Shown piece after piece: positions 34,904-45,317 of a DNA stretch of 64,000 nt. The stretch's first letter is position 1, and each line of letters begins with the position of its first letter. Source of the stretch: Adiantum capillus-veneris (lineage: Eukaryota > Streptophyta > Polypodiopsida > Polypodiales > Pteridaceae); NCBI GenBank assembly GCA_014529385.2, contig CM043950.1:158180545-158244544 (forward strand). Reading direction: 5' to 3'. The notes beneath the pieces are model-generated. The model made no database searches. It was given only the letters and a program-made list of their open reading frames with translations, and was not told the origin of the DNA. The position numbers and the translations under genes are program-made.

Positions 34904-34934
34904 AAGGCCCATGGAGAGTCCATTTTTTCCTAAT
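34904..34934 (-). repeat. Right terminal inverted repeat of the DNA transposon
   Basis: Reverse complement of 25435-25467 with one base missing and one changed. The copia-3 gag frame enters it after GLGDEYH. Confidence 0.85.
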
Positions 34935-35436
34935 GATACTCATCTCCTAGACCATCTAAGCATGCACGGACAATGTCATGGTCTTCCACTGAGACTTTAA
35001 TAGATCCAAGAGCCTCAATGATACTCTTGATCTTCAAAGCATAATCATTGATGGAGAGGTTGTTCCTCTTAACCTGATTTAGCTCTGACTTTAGTTGAAG
35101 CTTCCTGGCCTTGGTGTTCACCTCGAACACTCTGCCTAAGTTTTTCCATGCAATGGCGGGGGTTTCAATATCCTGTAGATAGCCCATCATGCCATCTGTG
35201 ATGATCATAGAAAGCCAATACATCACTTTGCTCTGGCCTTGTTGCCAGTCCCTCAAAGCTTTCCTTTGTTCTCCTGTAGCATTTGCCTCGGGAATCTCTG
35301 GTTCCTTTTCATTGTCTCCTTCTACATAGTCCCAATAACCTTTTCCTTTTAGGAAATTTGTTATTTTGAACTTCCATGCAGGGTAGTTATTTTTCTCAAG
35401 CTTCTCAGTGACAATCTGACTGAAACCGTCAGACAT
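34935..35436 (-). pseudogene. copia-3 gag N-terminus, interrupted by the DNA transposon
   Basis: Starts at the ATG at 35436 with MSDGFSQIVTEKLEKNNYPA and shows the Ty1/copia capsid pattern (NYPAWKFKITNFLKGKGYWD, MIITDGMMGYLQ, AKARKLQ-like KARKLQLKSELNQVK, NNLSINDYALKIKSI). It is open to GLGDEYH, where the transposon cuts it. The remainder is at 25434-24666. Confidence 0.9.
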
Positions 35437-35685
35437 CTTGAAGCACTAAGACAAAATAGCTACAATCTGCAAAAACCTGCAAATCTGCTGAACCTGCTAT
35501 CGTGGTACCTATAACGCTTTCTACACTCAACGAGTGTCCACAATCAAGCGTACATACAACCACTGTACTTGTACAGTAAATCTCTATGTACTGCACTTTG
35601 GAGACCTATTCAGAAACTTGGTCGTGGATTGCGAACGAAGGGATTGTGATGCTCTTGCTCTCTTAGCCTCTCTTGCCTGCACCAG

Positions 35686-35697
35686 GCTCTGATACCA
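35686..35697 (-). promoter_or_regulatory. copia-3 primer-binding site (initiator tRNA-Met)
   Basis: TGGTATCAGAGC on the minus strand, a perfect match to the plant consensus, directly adjoining the LTR. Confidence 0.95.
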
Positions 35698-36015
35698 TGT
35701 AAAGAATGAGGATGCAAAAGAGCTACACAAGACAAGCACAAAGCACATAGAGATGGAAAGCTTCTTCTTCTTCTTCACAAGAGAGTACAAAATAACTAAG
35801 TGCTAAAGCTGAAAAGTAGCACATATGTACATGCGATCACTAAGTGTGAACTCGCTAGAAGCGTACTAGGCTGGCACTATAAGTGTAGTCCAGCTGTAGA
35901 ATCACTGGCAAAGATCCTCCGTGTCGGTCACCTAACGCGCCAGTGAGTAAATGCCGTAAGCGGCCAAGACCCGTAGTGGATGCCAGCTCAAGGTGTAGAG
36001 CTCGACATCTCAACA
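35698..36015 (-). repeat. copia-3 5' LTR (318 bp)
   Basis: Runs TGTAAAGAATGAGG to CATCTCAACA on the plus strand and is followed by the target duplication TACTG (36016-36020). Confidence 0.95.
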
Positions 36016-36070
36016 TACTGTGGGCCATTGATCCCACCTTCCTGATCTAGAAAAGTGGATAACCTTGGGC

Positions 36071-36146
<76 letters not shown>

Positions 36147-36159
36147 GCAGGGGGGGGGG
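36016..36159. repeat. Right flank of copia-3 with dioxygenase-type leader and (GA)n
   Basis: TGGGCCATTGATCCCACC continues the repeat S sequence seen uninterrupted at 36889. Then CTAGAAAAGTGGATAACCTTGGGCACTGAG followed by (GA)n at 36073-36144 repeats the immediate 5' leader of the dioxygenase gene (37331-37375). No ATG follows here; a G11 run does. Confidence 0.8.
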
Positions 36160-36900
36160 GAGTAGCCCGAGTACCCTTTACACGTGTCAATGTCTGCAAG
36201 CTGAGGCTAAATGCCAAAAGTCGCATGCACGGGATAAAGAGGGGGAGCGAAAGAGACAGAGAGAGGCTGCATTCGACGGCCAACCGTACTCGTGTCACTT
36301 ATAAACCGGGGGGGGGGGGAGGGGAGTTAACTTTGATACCCGAGTTTATTGCCCGAGATCTATGGTCCTTAATCATCTTACCGTAGATCCCATCTCCTTC
36401 CATGCCCGTTAGAGATATATCTGAGCTCGGCTGGCCTCGTTACTAATTGACTCCTCCTTTTGGGAGGTGGGATCAATGGCTCACGATCACCGGTTGATTG
36501 TGACCGTTGGATTGCCTATGGAATAGAAAAGATTCCCGCTTTCTCGGATCTGGGACTTGAACTCGCTACCCTTTGCCCCCATGGAATTGATTCCAACCAC
36601 CAGGCTATTGCGCATCCGTTGAAAGGCGCATGTGTGGTAAGTTTATAGATTGCGGTGTCGCGGAAAAGTTTACATCTAGTTCACACCGAGTTCACATTGA
36701 GTTCACACCAAATTTGGCGTGTTTGTGCAGACCCTCCCCAGTTCACACCAAGCTCACACTTTGTTCATGTTGAGTTCACACCGAGTTCACACCAAATTCT
36801 GTGTGGTGCACATACCTCCCGAGTTCACACGTTGTTCAAACGGCGATCGGACCCGGGATTGCACCCGCCTCGCGACGCCTACTGTGGGCCATTGATCCCA
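36160..36900. repeat. Dispersed repeat S, copy 2 (empty site for copia-3)
   Basis: Collinear with 20563-21305, continuing through GCCTACTGTGGGCCATTGATCC without interruption. It therefore shows what the copia-3 target looked like before insertion. It includes the SINE head at 36551-36612 and the CACACC array at 36670-36835. Confidence 0.85.
36551..36612 (-). repeat. tRNA-derived SINE head (copy in repeat S2)
   Basis: Minus strand TAGCCTGGTGG (A box) and GAGTTCAAGTCCC (B box), spaced as in the 20971-21032 copy. Confidence 0.65.
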
Positions 36901-36985
36901 CCTCCCTAAGGAGGTGTCAATTAGTGACGAGGCTCTGCTGGGACCTTTTGAAAAGTGGGCCCTCATGACTAAAGAACACGTAGTC

Positions 36986-37320
36986 TTTAATGAAGACCCC
37001 GTCATGGGATCGACGGTGGGTGTGGCAAGCGCGAATCTCGAGGGAGATGGACGTCCAAAAAATGAAGGTCAACGTCCGGTGGTTCGAACCCAACACCTTA
37101 GCGATGGCAGCTTGGTGAGCTAACCACGCATGTGCGTGCATTTCGGTGTCAACTAGGCGAGAAATGAACTATATAAGCTAAACTTTTACGAAGAAAAGTA
37201 AACTCGGACAGAAAAAATAAACTCGAACACGTCCTTTAAAATCGGACGACCGAGCTTACCTCTGCTTTTGTGCGCGTAGCTGCTCGCAGTGGATCCCATG
37301 ACGGGGGCTTCATTTAAGAC
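36986..37320. mobile_element. Candidate MITE with inverted ends, in the dioxygenase promoter
   Basis: The left arm TCTTTAATGAAGACCCCGTC continues ATGGGATC; the right arm reverse-complemented reads TCTTAAATGAAGCCCCCGTC then ATGGGATC. The arms are about 28 bases with a few mismatches. A tRNA-like unit sits inside at 37131-37076 (minus strand), with TGGTTAGCTCA and a perfect B box GGTTCGAACC. The right arm ends about 55 bases before the dioxygenase ATG. No clean target duplication is visible. Confidence 0.5.
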
Positions 37321-37375
37321 CCCGTCCTCAGGATAACCTTGGGCACTGAGAGAGAGAGAGAGAGTAGAGAGAGAG

Positions 37376-38557
37376 ATGGCGATTATGGAGGGGAAACGAG
37401 GAGTAGCAGACTTGCAGCAGGAAAAGGAGCTGGCGCAGGTTCCCATGAGCAGATCATCAATCGTGCAGGGCATCAAGGAGCTGGTGGATGGAGGTTTGCA
37501 TGCGGTCCCACCCTTGTATGTACGCCCTCCTGATGAGCGCCCGGAATCCTCCAGCTTGCTCTCCAACGTGCAGCCTCTTCCGCAGTATCAAATCCCCATC
37601 GTCGATCTTACCGCTCTGGACAGTACTGGTGCTGCGAGGGTGCAGGTCATGCAGGAAATCGGCCGAGCTTGCGAGGATTGGGGATTCTTTCAGGTCATTT
37701 CTGTTTATATGTGTGTGAGAGAGAGAATGTAAATTTGGCGTTTCTGTCAATGTTAGGGACCGTGCTGATAGCTTGACCTTTTCGAGCTCCATGAGAGCTC
37801 GTGTAATTGGTTATTGAGGGCGAGCAAAGGTTGTTAGTTTCTTCTTCACGGTCACGGTAAATCCAAGGTGTCTTGCAGGTTGTTAATCATGGTGTAGAGC
37901 TTGCTGTTATTCAGCAGCTGCAAGAAGCAGCTTTCAAGTTTTTCGATCAGCCAGCACAGGAACGAATGCGCTTTTATACCCAAAGCATCGGCGAGCCTAT
38001 CATGTACAGAACGAGCTTCAACCCAGCAATGGAGAATGTGAGAGAGTGGAGAGATTCATTGGGCTTCAACCGCATTCCAGGAGTCTGTGATGGGTTCCAG
38101 GATGCACCAGAGCTCTGCAAGTAAGGTCTTGATCTAAGACACAAGCGAGACTCTTCATTGAAGAATGTTTTGGTTTTGAGAGAGAGAGAGAGAGAGATCC
38201 CTTGCAGGAAAGAAGTGCAACAGTACATGAAAGGAGTGGATGCTATTGCAGGGAAAGTTTTCAAGGCCATATTTGAGAGCTTGGGGGTGGAGAAGTACTT
38301 AGAAAACGAGGTGCAAGCAGGCACCATACCGAGGGTACGAATGAGCATTAACTATTACCCGCCATGCCCAGAACCGAGTCTCACCTTGGGTGTGAGTGCT
38401 CACTCTGATGTGGGCACCCTCACAGTTTTGCATCCGGATGTTGTGCCTGGCCTTGAGATCAAACACGAGGGAACTTGGATTCCTGTCATCCCCACAGACC
38501 CAAGTGCCTTAGTCATCAATGTGGCTGATCAAATTGAGGTTATGTACTGTGCTCTTT

Positions 38558-38614
<57 letters not shown>

Positions 38615-38880
38615 GCTTTCCCTCTGTAATGCAGATTTGGACAAATGGGAAGTACAAGAGCATAGAGCATCGAGTGGTGACCAACACAAACAAGCCTAGA
38701 ATGTCCATTGCATGCTTTTACGGACCCTCAGACGATACTGTCGTCGCCCCTCTTCCTACACTTGTTGATGAGAGTCACCCACCTTGCTACAAACCCACCA
38801 AATTTGAAGATTACCTTAAGAACTTTTTCAGCAATAAATTGCTTGCAAATCGAGGCACTTTGGACTTAGCAAGGTTGTAG
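37376..38880 (+). CDS. 2-oxoglutarate/Fe(II)-dependent dioxygenase, 4 exons, 378 aa
   Basis: Exons are 37376-37693, 37879-38120, 38208-38538 and 38635-38880, with GT...AG introns; joined they give 379 codons without a break, a normal size for the family. The N-terminal DIOX_N domain (residues about 60-170) contains QIPIVDLTAL and CEDWGFFQVVNHGV. The C-terminal oxygenase domain has NYYPPCPEP, the iron ligands in AHSDVGTLTVL (His, Asp) and IEHRVV (His), and the 2-oxoglutarate ligand Arg in KPRMSIA. It is a soluble cytosolic enzyme by class, hydroxylating or desaturating a specialised metabolite or hormone; the substrate cannot be read from sequence. GA tracts lie in the 5' leader, intron 2 and intron 3. 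A broken copy of exon 1 lies at 18776-18945. Confidence 0.93.
38561..38609. repeat. (GA)n microsatellite in intron 3 of the dioxygenase
   Basis: A GA run about 25 bases before the exon 4 acceptor. Length variation here could affect splicing. Confidence 0.9.
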
Positions 38881-40300
38881 GAGGATGACAAAGCAGAGAA
38901 GTGAAACAGAGCATCAAAACTCTATGCTTGTAAGTAACGATTGCTTTTATGGGCTTTATGTCTGAACTCTATGGCTTGTAAGTAATAATTGCTTTTATGG
39001 GCTTTGTTGTACTACCATTTCTTACCTTGATCTAGAAGAGAGGAATTTAGGCAAGGTTATGAGGCAAATTCAACTCTCAAAACGACCACTCTACCTAAAA
39101 TTAACAGGAGATTACACAAAAGAAAATATAATCACTGTGTCCAACAGATAGGATTTGCCTCTAGCAATCTATGGTTGATATAATAAATCATAACATATAT
39201 GTGGGTAAGTTGTTTGGATTTGTTGGATAACTTTGTGGATATCAAAGTTATATGCGCTTAATCCTTCATGAAACATTATCAAAGGTTTCTCTTTTCATTA
39301 ATGAAGAAATAGGTCTCAACGCCCTTGCTCTTGAAATTGAATCTCTCCTGTGCTTCTTCTCTTTAGACTATAGAAAGTTAATGACATCCCTCATGAATAG
39401 TGGACATTGTTGAAGTGTAGGCACGACGGCTTATGCGATAGATATATGTATGTATGTTTCATCATTTAAAAAAAAAGCAAGAACTCACGTACTAATTACA
39501 AATGTAGCTAGTCATTTGTGGATAATCTATTTTTGTTTCAAAACACATGTTTACAATTAGATTACACGTAAACTTCACTAACAATCTACCTACAAATTGG
39601 TAATATACTTATCTTGTCGGGTTATTAATTAGTTGCGTCTTCATGATCATGACACTTAGTTATGTTGCATGCTCGCTTAGATTTGTGTTTCCCTTATTAA
39701 TGTAACAAGTGATAAAATCGCGAGGCCTACCCTTCCGAAGAACACGATAAGGTTAATACCACCAATGCAATCTTTAACAAGTGATAAATCACAAGGCTTG
39801 CACATACATACATATGATCACATCTTTACTTGACAAACATACATATGCTCACATCCATGCTTCATATCCATGCTTTGGTTGTATTGCCTACTATAAAGCC
39901 CATGTGGGCAATGCATTGAGCTCCATTCCCCAACAAAATCAAAGCTTGAAAAGAGTGGTCATGCATGAGATCACCTAAGCACACATGGAAACATGGAAAA
40001 CCATGCTACAACTTGCCAAGAAAACCAATATAGACTTCTATTTGGCTTGCAAGAGTTAACTTTGAGCAAGATCTACCTAGCAATGTTGACGAGTAACATT
40101 CCCAAGAGAGAAGACAATCTATAGGAGGCTAAGTAGTTGTCTCTCTTGTCTTTACATTTTACAATGTTGGATCAAAGGAAGTGCGAGTGTCCAATTGAGG
40201 GGCGGATGGGGTGCTCTATAATAGTGCTACAAATTATACTTCTCCCTTTGCCTCTACTTGAAGTGTGAGGCTGCATATACTCACAATATTTGAAGAGGGC
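38881..40300. other. Intergenic, AT-rich
   Basis: This is the dioxygenase 3' flank. A short phrase (CTTGTAAGTAA.GATTGCTTTTATGGGCTTT) is duplicated near 38930 and 38980. No gene or recognisable element is seen. Confidence 0.5.
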
Positions 40301-40526
40301 ACATGTGTTGACCGCTGGGTCAACAACACAACATAACTCAAGTTTCATACCAAAGTCTTATCTTTTGCGAGTTATGAAATGTTGCGGATTATGGCTATAA
40401 ACGTCATTTGTAATGAGTAGTTATTCTAGTTTCATAAGCTGGGGTGCAATGGCACTTCCAGATTGTAAATACAAAGCCATTTGACCCTTTCAACCCCATT
40501 TTTGGTTAAACCTAAGGTAGCCTTAG

Positions 40527-40535
40527 TATATAAGG
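40527..40535 (+). promoter_or_regulatory. Possible TATA box of an unidentified transcript or LTR
   Basis: TATATAAGG is followed by a distinctly GC-richer stretch (40580-40765) that ends GTGGCC|GTAAGT, a strong splice-donor-like site. No ATG-initiated protein of note follows. It may be the R/U5 part of a decayed LTR or a non-coding first exon. Confidence 0.35.
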
Positions 40536-40799
40536 TACCTAGGTCATTTTGTAAAGAAGACTTTTTTCATAATCAAGTTTTAGCGCTGCCGTCTACTGTG
40601 TGTGAGAGAGAAAGAGAGTGAGCGTGAGCTTCATTCTCTCGCTCAACACATTGGAGATCCGACTGCACCATTGCGGTAGGCTCGAGGAGAGCTACGCGAC
40701 AACGCCAAGCATTCCCCGCGAGACGAAGCGCACACGCCGACGCATCTACGAGCTATTTGTGGCCGTAAGTGTATCAAAAGATGTCTGTTTTTTGCGTGC

Positions 40800-41870
40800 T
40801 AGTAGTCTATAGAATCGTGGCGACATAAGCTACGCATAGGTACTCATAAATTTCAGTTTCGGGCACTTTCATAATTCGGCTCTATCATCCTACGCGTTTT
40901 TCGCAGATGGGTTTTGAGTGTAGAAGCTTAGGGACAGGTGTATCCTAGTGAGGGGATGGTGTTCCTTAAGTTTCGTAGGAATCTGGCATGATTAGGTGAG
41001 TTACCTTTCGTATGTGTGTATGTGGCTAGGTGGTGTAGTTGAGGGCAGTGAGGTTCTTGATTGTGGTTTAGTTGGCCTTCCAGAGTGTTGTATGTGTAGG
41101 ATGGTCTCAGCCTGACAAGCTTAAGAGATTTCCTCTGTGTGCCTATCGTGTCATCTGTGTCCTCGATTGACATTATGTTGATCTAGGTAGTGTTTGCATG
41201 CACTTCATGGGTGTGTGAGTAGCTTCCCGTCCAACAACATGTTATTACTAATTACAAGTGCATTGGAAAACATGCCAGCCTCTAAGAAAACACTCACAAA
41301 TTATTAGGAGGAATGAAAAAATGTCATCACAACTCTATAGAACCTTGGATTGTACACACATAAAATGCACACCATGGTCTTTAACCTTTTCTACATGCCA
41401 GCTCAGACCCATACGGAATGTAGAGCTATGATGCCCTCACAAAGACACATATTTAAAAACAAAACACCGAGGCTAGAAATAATCAGTGTCATCATGGCAA
41501 CCACACTCGACATCCATTTTCTCTATTCACATGCGACAAACACACATTTACTAAGTCAACCAAGCCCTTATTTAGTTGTGTCAATGTTTGGGTTGACATG
41601 GTTAACCTAACCTACAATGTGGATGTCCGCAAGCCGTGGGTAGAAATTCACCACCTACATTGTGGCATGTGGCGGGCCTTAACTATTGTCAACATGCTAG
41701 TAACGGGAGTGGATAAGCTCCTATTGTGCAACAATGTCTTGTTGTGATATGAGGGGTGCAAACAATGGAATGAGATGAAGACTGAGCAATAGAGACACTT
41801 GTGATAAAGACTGTCGAGGCATAGATGAAGGAATTTTATCATCAATTAACATTCTAGAGCTTGAAGGATC
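40800..41870. other. Intergenic
   Basis: I see no supportable gene, repeat family or RNA here. Confidence 0.4.
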
Positions 41871-41874
41871 ACTC

Positions 41875-43050
41875 TTGAAGCAATCAGATAGTAGAAAAAA
41901 CTTGAGCGAGTGCTCTTGTTGCTCTAGAAAATTTTGTGCTGACTGTGGTAGCAGGAACGCCATTACCAGTATGATGCAAGCAGAAAGTGATGGCTCTTGT
42001 GGCATCACCATAAAACCCAATGTTCTAGAGAATCCATACAACTCCACGCAAGTTGTGAACTTGTGTACCTCAAGGGGCACATCTGGTCAATGCTGCACGA
42101 TCAATATTTTATTGGGTGCTACCCTTGCGCGCTATGCTGTTGAAAGCCAAAGCCCTCAAAAATTACAACTTTCACCCATCCATTGTTGTGAGAAAGGATG
42201 TTGTGAAGGTGCTACCATGCCAAGATAGAGTTGGACACCCGATGCTTCACTTGGTGCTACCCCTGCCTGTTGTGCATTGAAAAGCCAAGCCCCAACTCCA
42301 AGATTACATCTTAAATCCCTTGATGGTTGTGAGAAGGGATGTTGTAAAGGACGAACCCGAAAGGAAGACAAGTTAGCAGCAAGAAAGCCAATCAAAAGAA
42401 GTCGGAAAGTATTGCAAGGATTGCCCATTACTGCACAACCACTTAACCTTTGGTTGCTATTGTTGCATGTAGTATGCTTGGAAGCAAAGTTCCAACTTTA
42501 AGCTTACAACTCAAATCTATTGATGGTTTTGAATGGGGAAGTTCTAGAGGGGGAAGCCAAAAGGCATGCGAGTCCACCTAGGGAAGCCTCACAAAGCAAT
42601 AATGAAGGTGCTCCCACAGTTGGGCAATGCTGCAAATTTGATATTTTGTTGGGTGGTTCCCTTGCTTGTTGTCTTTCTGAAGGCAAAGGCCCGGCTCCAA
42701 GCTTACAACACAAATCTATTGAGCAACTGTGAAAGGGAATGTTGTGAAGGGGGGAGCCAAAAGGCCTGCAAGTTTACAAGAAGGGATTCATTTCAAAGAA
42801 AATTTAAAGGTGCTTCTACAACTGGCCAGTGCTGCATCACAAACAAAACTTTATTGAGTGCTTTTCCTGCATGTTGTGTGTCCGAAAGCAAAGCCCCAGC
42901 TCCAAGCTTACAGCTATCTATTGACGATAGTGAACGAGGATGTTGTGCAGGGGGGAGTCCAAAGACATGCGAGTCTAATGCAACGGAAACCTGATGATGG
43001 TGCCAAAACTGGCCAATGCTGCACAAATAATACTCATTTGGGTAGTTCTC
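41875..43050 (+). repeat. Cysteine-rich tandem repeats, unit about 0.2 kb, coding-like but broken
   Basis: A recurring unit is seen starting near 42086, 42430, 42615, 42816 and 43003, with a shorter one between the first two. Translated on the plus strand the units share GQCC...LLG...LACC...ESK.PAPSLQLKSI followed by CE(K/R)GCCEG. The first open stretch (41875-42228) begins with a TTG-preceded MKQSDSRKNLSECSCCSRKF-type sequence and also holds FCADCGS. Stops and frame changes separate later units. Conservation of paired cysteines across units suggests descent from a cysteine-rich repeat protein. I do not recognise the family. Confidence 0.5.
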
Positions 43051-43211
43051 TCTCTCTCTCTCATGTCGTGATGATGGAGATGGGGAGTAGCATCCTACAT
43101 GCCACAATATGGTAGTACTACTGGTCATGCCTTGCATTTTGACAGGCTCCCCACCATGGATGTCGTCATTGAACAGTTTCTCTAGCTGCATTTTGAAACA
43201 TGTCATTAGCG

Positions 43212-43219
<8 letters not shown>

Positions 43220-43307
<88 letters not shown>
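43220..43307. repeat. (GA)n microsatellite truncating the copia-2 LTR
   Basis: About 88 bases of GA, directly before the surviving part of the copia-2 5' LTR. Confidence 0.95.
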
Positions 43308-43309
<2 letters not shown>

Positions 43310-43792
43310 ACAAACTACAAAAGGCTCCTTCATTCTAGGGCTATCTATCTTTCCATTGCACAATAAGTAATACACTCTCTGTTGTGTGCCTTGAGCTTTC
43401 TTCATCTTTCCGAGCTATGTGTGTTTTCTTGCAACCATGATTCCAACAATTGGTATCAGAGAAGGTTGCGTCCTCCCGGGCTTAGTCGCCAGTAGCTCCA
43501 ACACACGCCTACTCACTTTCTTCGATTTCAGTGAGCTTTGGCGAGTGTTCGCAGGTCGACAAATATTCTTGAGAGTTCGAAGAGCCTAGTTTGCTTTGAT
43601 TTTTGATTCGGGCTCATTTCGGCCTTCGTCTCCACTATAGGCAGTACTACGGAGGCTATTTCGTCATTTTGTGCAAAAAATTTGTCAATGCCGTTTTTTT
43701 GCAAAACAGGTCCCTTACAATCTTCTACGGTTTGTGCTATATAGCACGCGTTGTTCCCTTCTTTTTTTCTCCTCTTTTCTGGAAACATTTAT

Positions 43793-45290
43793 CATGGCTA
43801 CAACAACACAGATGTGTTTAAGATGTTTACTATCGAGGACAAATTGGATGGGGACAATTACCCTATGTGGGCTTATATGATGCAACATGTTCTTGTGTTA
43901 AAGGGCGTTTGGAACATTGTGTAGGGCATTGATGTACGTTGTGGTTCTCAAGATACAGGCAATGTTGAGGGTGTTGCAGGTCTTGCTACAAGGATTGCTG
44001 CTGTTAGAGTTGTTTTGCCTACGACAGAACAAGCTCGTTGGGATATAAAAGATGCGCATGCTCATGCATTGATTAAGTTTTCTGTGAAGCACACTATTAC
44101 TCCTCACATTCATTCAACAAAATCTGCAAAACAGGCTTGGGATATTCAGGCTGGTACATATGCAAGTCGTAATGAGGCAAAAATTCATTGCTGCGTAAAG
44201 AGCTAGAGTCAAAGATTATGCATGAGGAAGATGACATGGACACTTTCCTTGCTGGTGTCAAGGATATCAATGAGCAACCTATTTTTGTAGAGAATAGTTC
44301 CCTTGTGCAGACTGTTCTTGATGCCTTGCCAGATTCTTACCATACTTTTGCTAGTACTTGGAGACTTATGACCCAAAGAAATCTTGAAGTTATCAAGTTT
44401 GATGCATTATGCACATTGTTGTTGCAAGAGTCTCTAAAAAAAAAAAAAAAGACTAGACAGCATGTAGTTAAACATGCCTTTATTGCTACTCAAAGAAAAG
44501 GTGGTAATATTAATGCAACCACTTCTTATGGTTCTTCTACGAGTGGTAAATCACCTGTTCCTAATGCTTCTGTTGACAACAATTCGTCTGGAAATTTTGG
44601 TGATAAGGGCAAAAAGAAGATGTGTTTAATTGTAAAGCTAATGATCACTTGATCAAGTAGTGTCCTAAGTTGAAGGCCAAAGAGGCTAAGAAGAAAGAGG
44701 CTGGTTCCACTACAAATGCATATATTGTTGAGTCTTCTGTGAAAGGAGACTGTGATGTTGATATTGATGCAGAATGGGCTTTTAGTGTAGAGTGCACTTA
44801 TAATCCTGTTGTCCATGATGCATGCATGTCAATTGATGTAGATTCACATGTGTGGTATTTTGACAGTGGTGCTAGAAAGCACATTACCTCACATTGTGAT
44901 TTGTTCATCTCTCTTGAATGTGTCCCTCATGGGAGTTCAGTTACTTGTGCTAACAATGCCTCTTATCCGGTTCAGGGCGTTGGAAAGATTGTGCTTAATG
45001 CTGCAAATGGCAGTTCTTTCACACTTGTTGATGCACTTTATGTACTTGGGATCAAGAAGAATCTTTTGTCTGTATCTGCACTTGCTAGACTTGGTATGAC
45101 AGATGTACAATACATGATCTCAGTTTCAGTGATGAAATTGTTGCATCTGGCATTTTATGTTGTGGACTGTATAAGGCATTGTCTCGTGAGAAGTTCGAAG
45201 CTTTCCAAAGATCTTTGGGCTTACTCCCCTTTGCGGACTGATCATGTCCTCAGGGCATGGCACTTCCGTTTACTCTATGTGTGAACTCTC
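43793..45290 (+). pseudogene. copia-2 gag and protease, broken
   Basis: ATG at 43793 (MATTTQM) is followed by a frame change, then EDKLDGDNYPMW. A stop lies near 43922 and another frame change near 44190. The capsid part ends with LPNASV-type text; the zinc knuckle lacks its first cysteines (KMCLIVKLMIT in place of CHYCKSNDH). The protease motif is WYFDSGARKHITSH with Thr to Arg change beside the active site. Near 45100 a segment is deleted relative to copia-1. Confidence 0.85.
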
Positions 45291-45317
45291 GTTCATCGCA
45301 TCACTCTAGGGGGTATT

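Larger units (their letters stand above)
25435..34934. mobile_element. 9.5-kb TIR DNA transposon carrying a transposase-like gene and a histone H3 variant
   Basis: The outer ends are inverted repeats. Left (25435-25467) starts ATTAGGAAAAATATGGACTC and continues TCCTTGGGCCTT. Right (34904-34934), reverse-complemented, starts ATTAGGAAAAAATGGACTCT and continues CCATGGGCCTT. It lies inside copia-3 gag: the gag protein stops after GLGDEYH at the right end and resumes with HFRSSMNTRDD at the left end. Flanks share an imperfect GATG...CAT repeat of about 9-12 bases, so the target duplication is not clean. Inside are two plus-strand genes (26158-27486, 27731-29292) and two minus-strand genes (31311-30448, 34326-31453) that converge on a hairpin-rich spacer. 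G-rich and C-rich subterminal tracts mirror each other. The superfamily is not one I can name. Confidence 0.85.
21306..36015 (-). mobile_element. copia-3: Ty1/copia retrotransposon with perfect target duplication, split by a DNA transposon
   Basis: LTRs at 21306-21627 and 35698-36015 are nearly identical; by hand I count about 7 substitutions and one 4-bp indel over about 318 bases. The target duplication TACTG stands at 21301-21305 and 36016-36020. The minus-strand order is PBS, gag, protease, integrase, reverse transcriptase, RNase H, PPT, LTR. The related repeat at 36884-36892 shows the unoccupied site (GCCTACTGTGGGCC). A 9.5-kb DNA transposon (25435-34934) lies inside gag. Apart from that insertion the pol frames carry a few stops and frameshifts, so the copy is young but inactive. 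Confidence 0.95.

Noticed and set aside
36047-36304. Open frames of Arg-Glu or Ser-Leu repeats over GA tracts (also 8857-9117, 18555-18782, 42793-43366)
   Set aside because: GA microsatellites stay open in all frames; the peptides are not proteins.
37186-37566. Minus-strand frames overlapping dioxygenase exon 1 and the related frame at 18658-19044
   Set aside because: They are antisense shadows of exon 1 and of its pseudogene scrap; their similarity to each other reflects the plus-strand homology.
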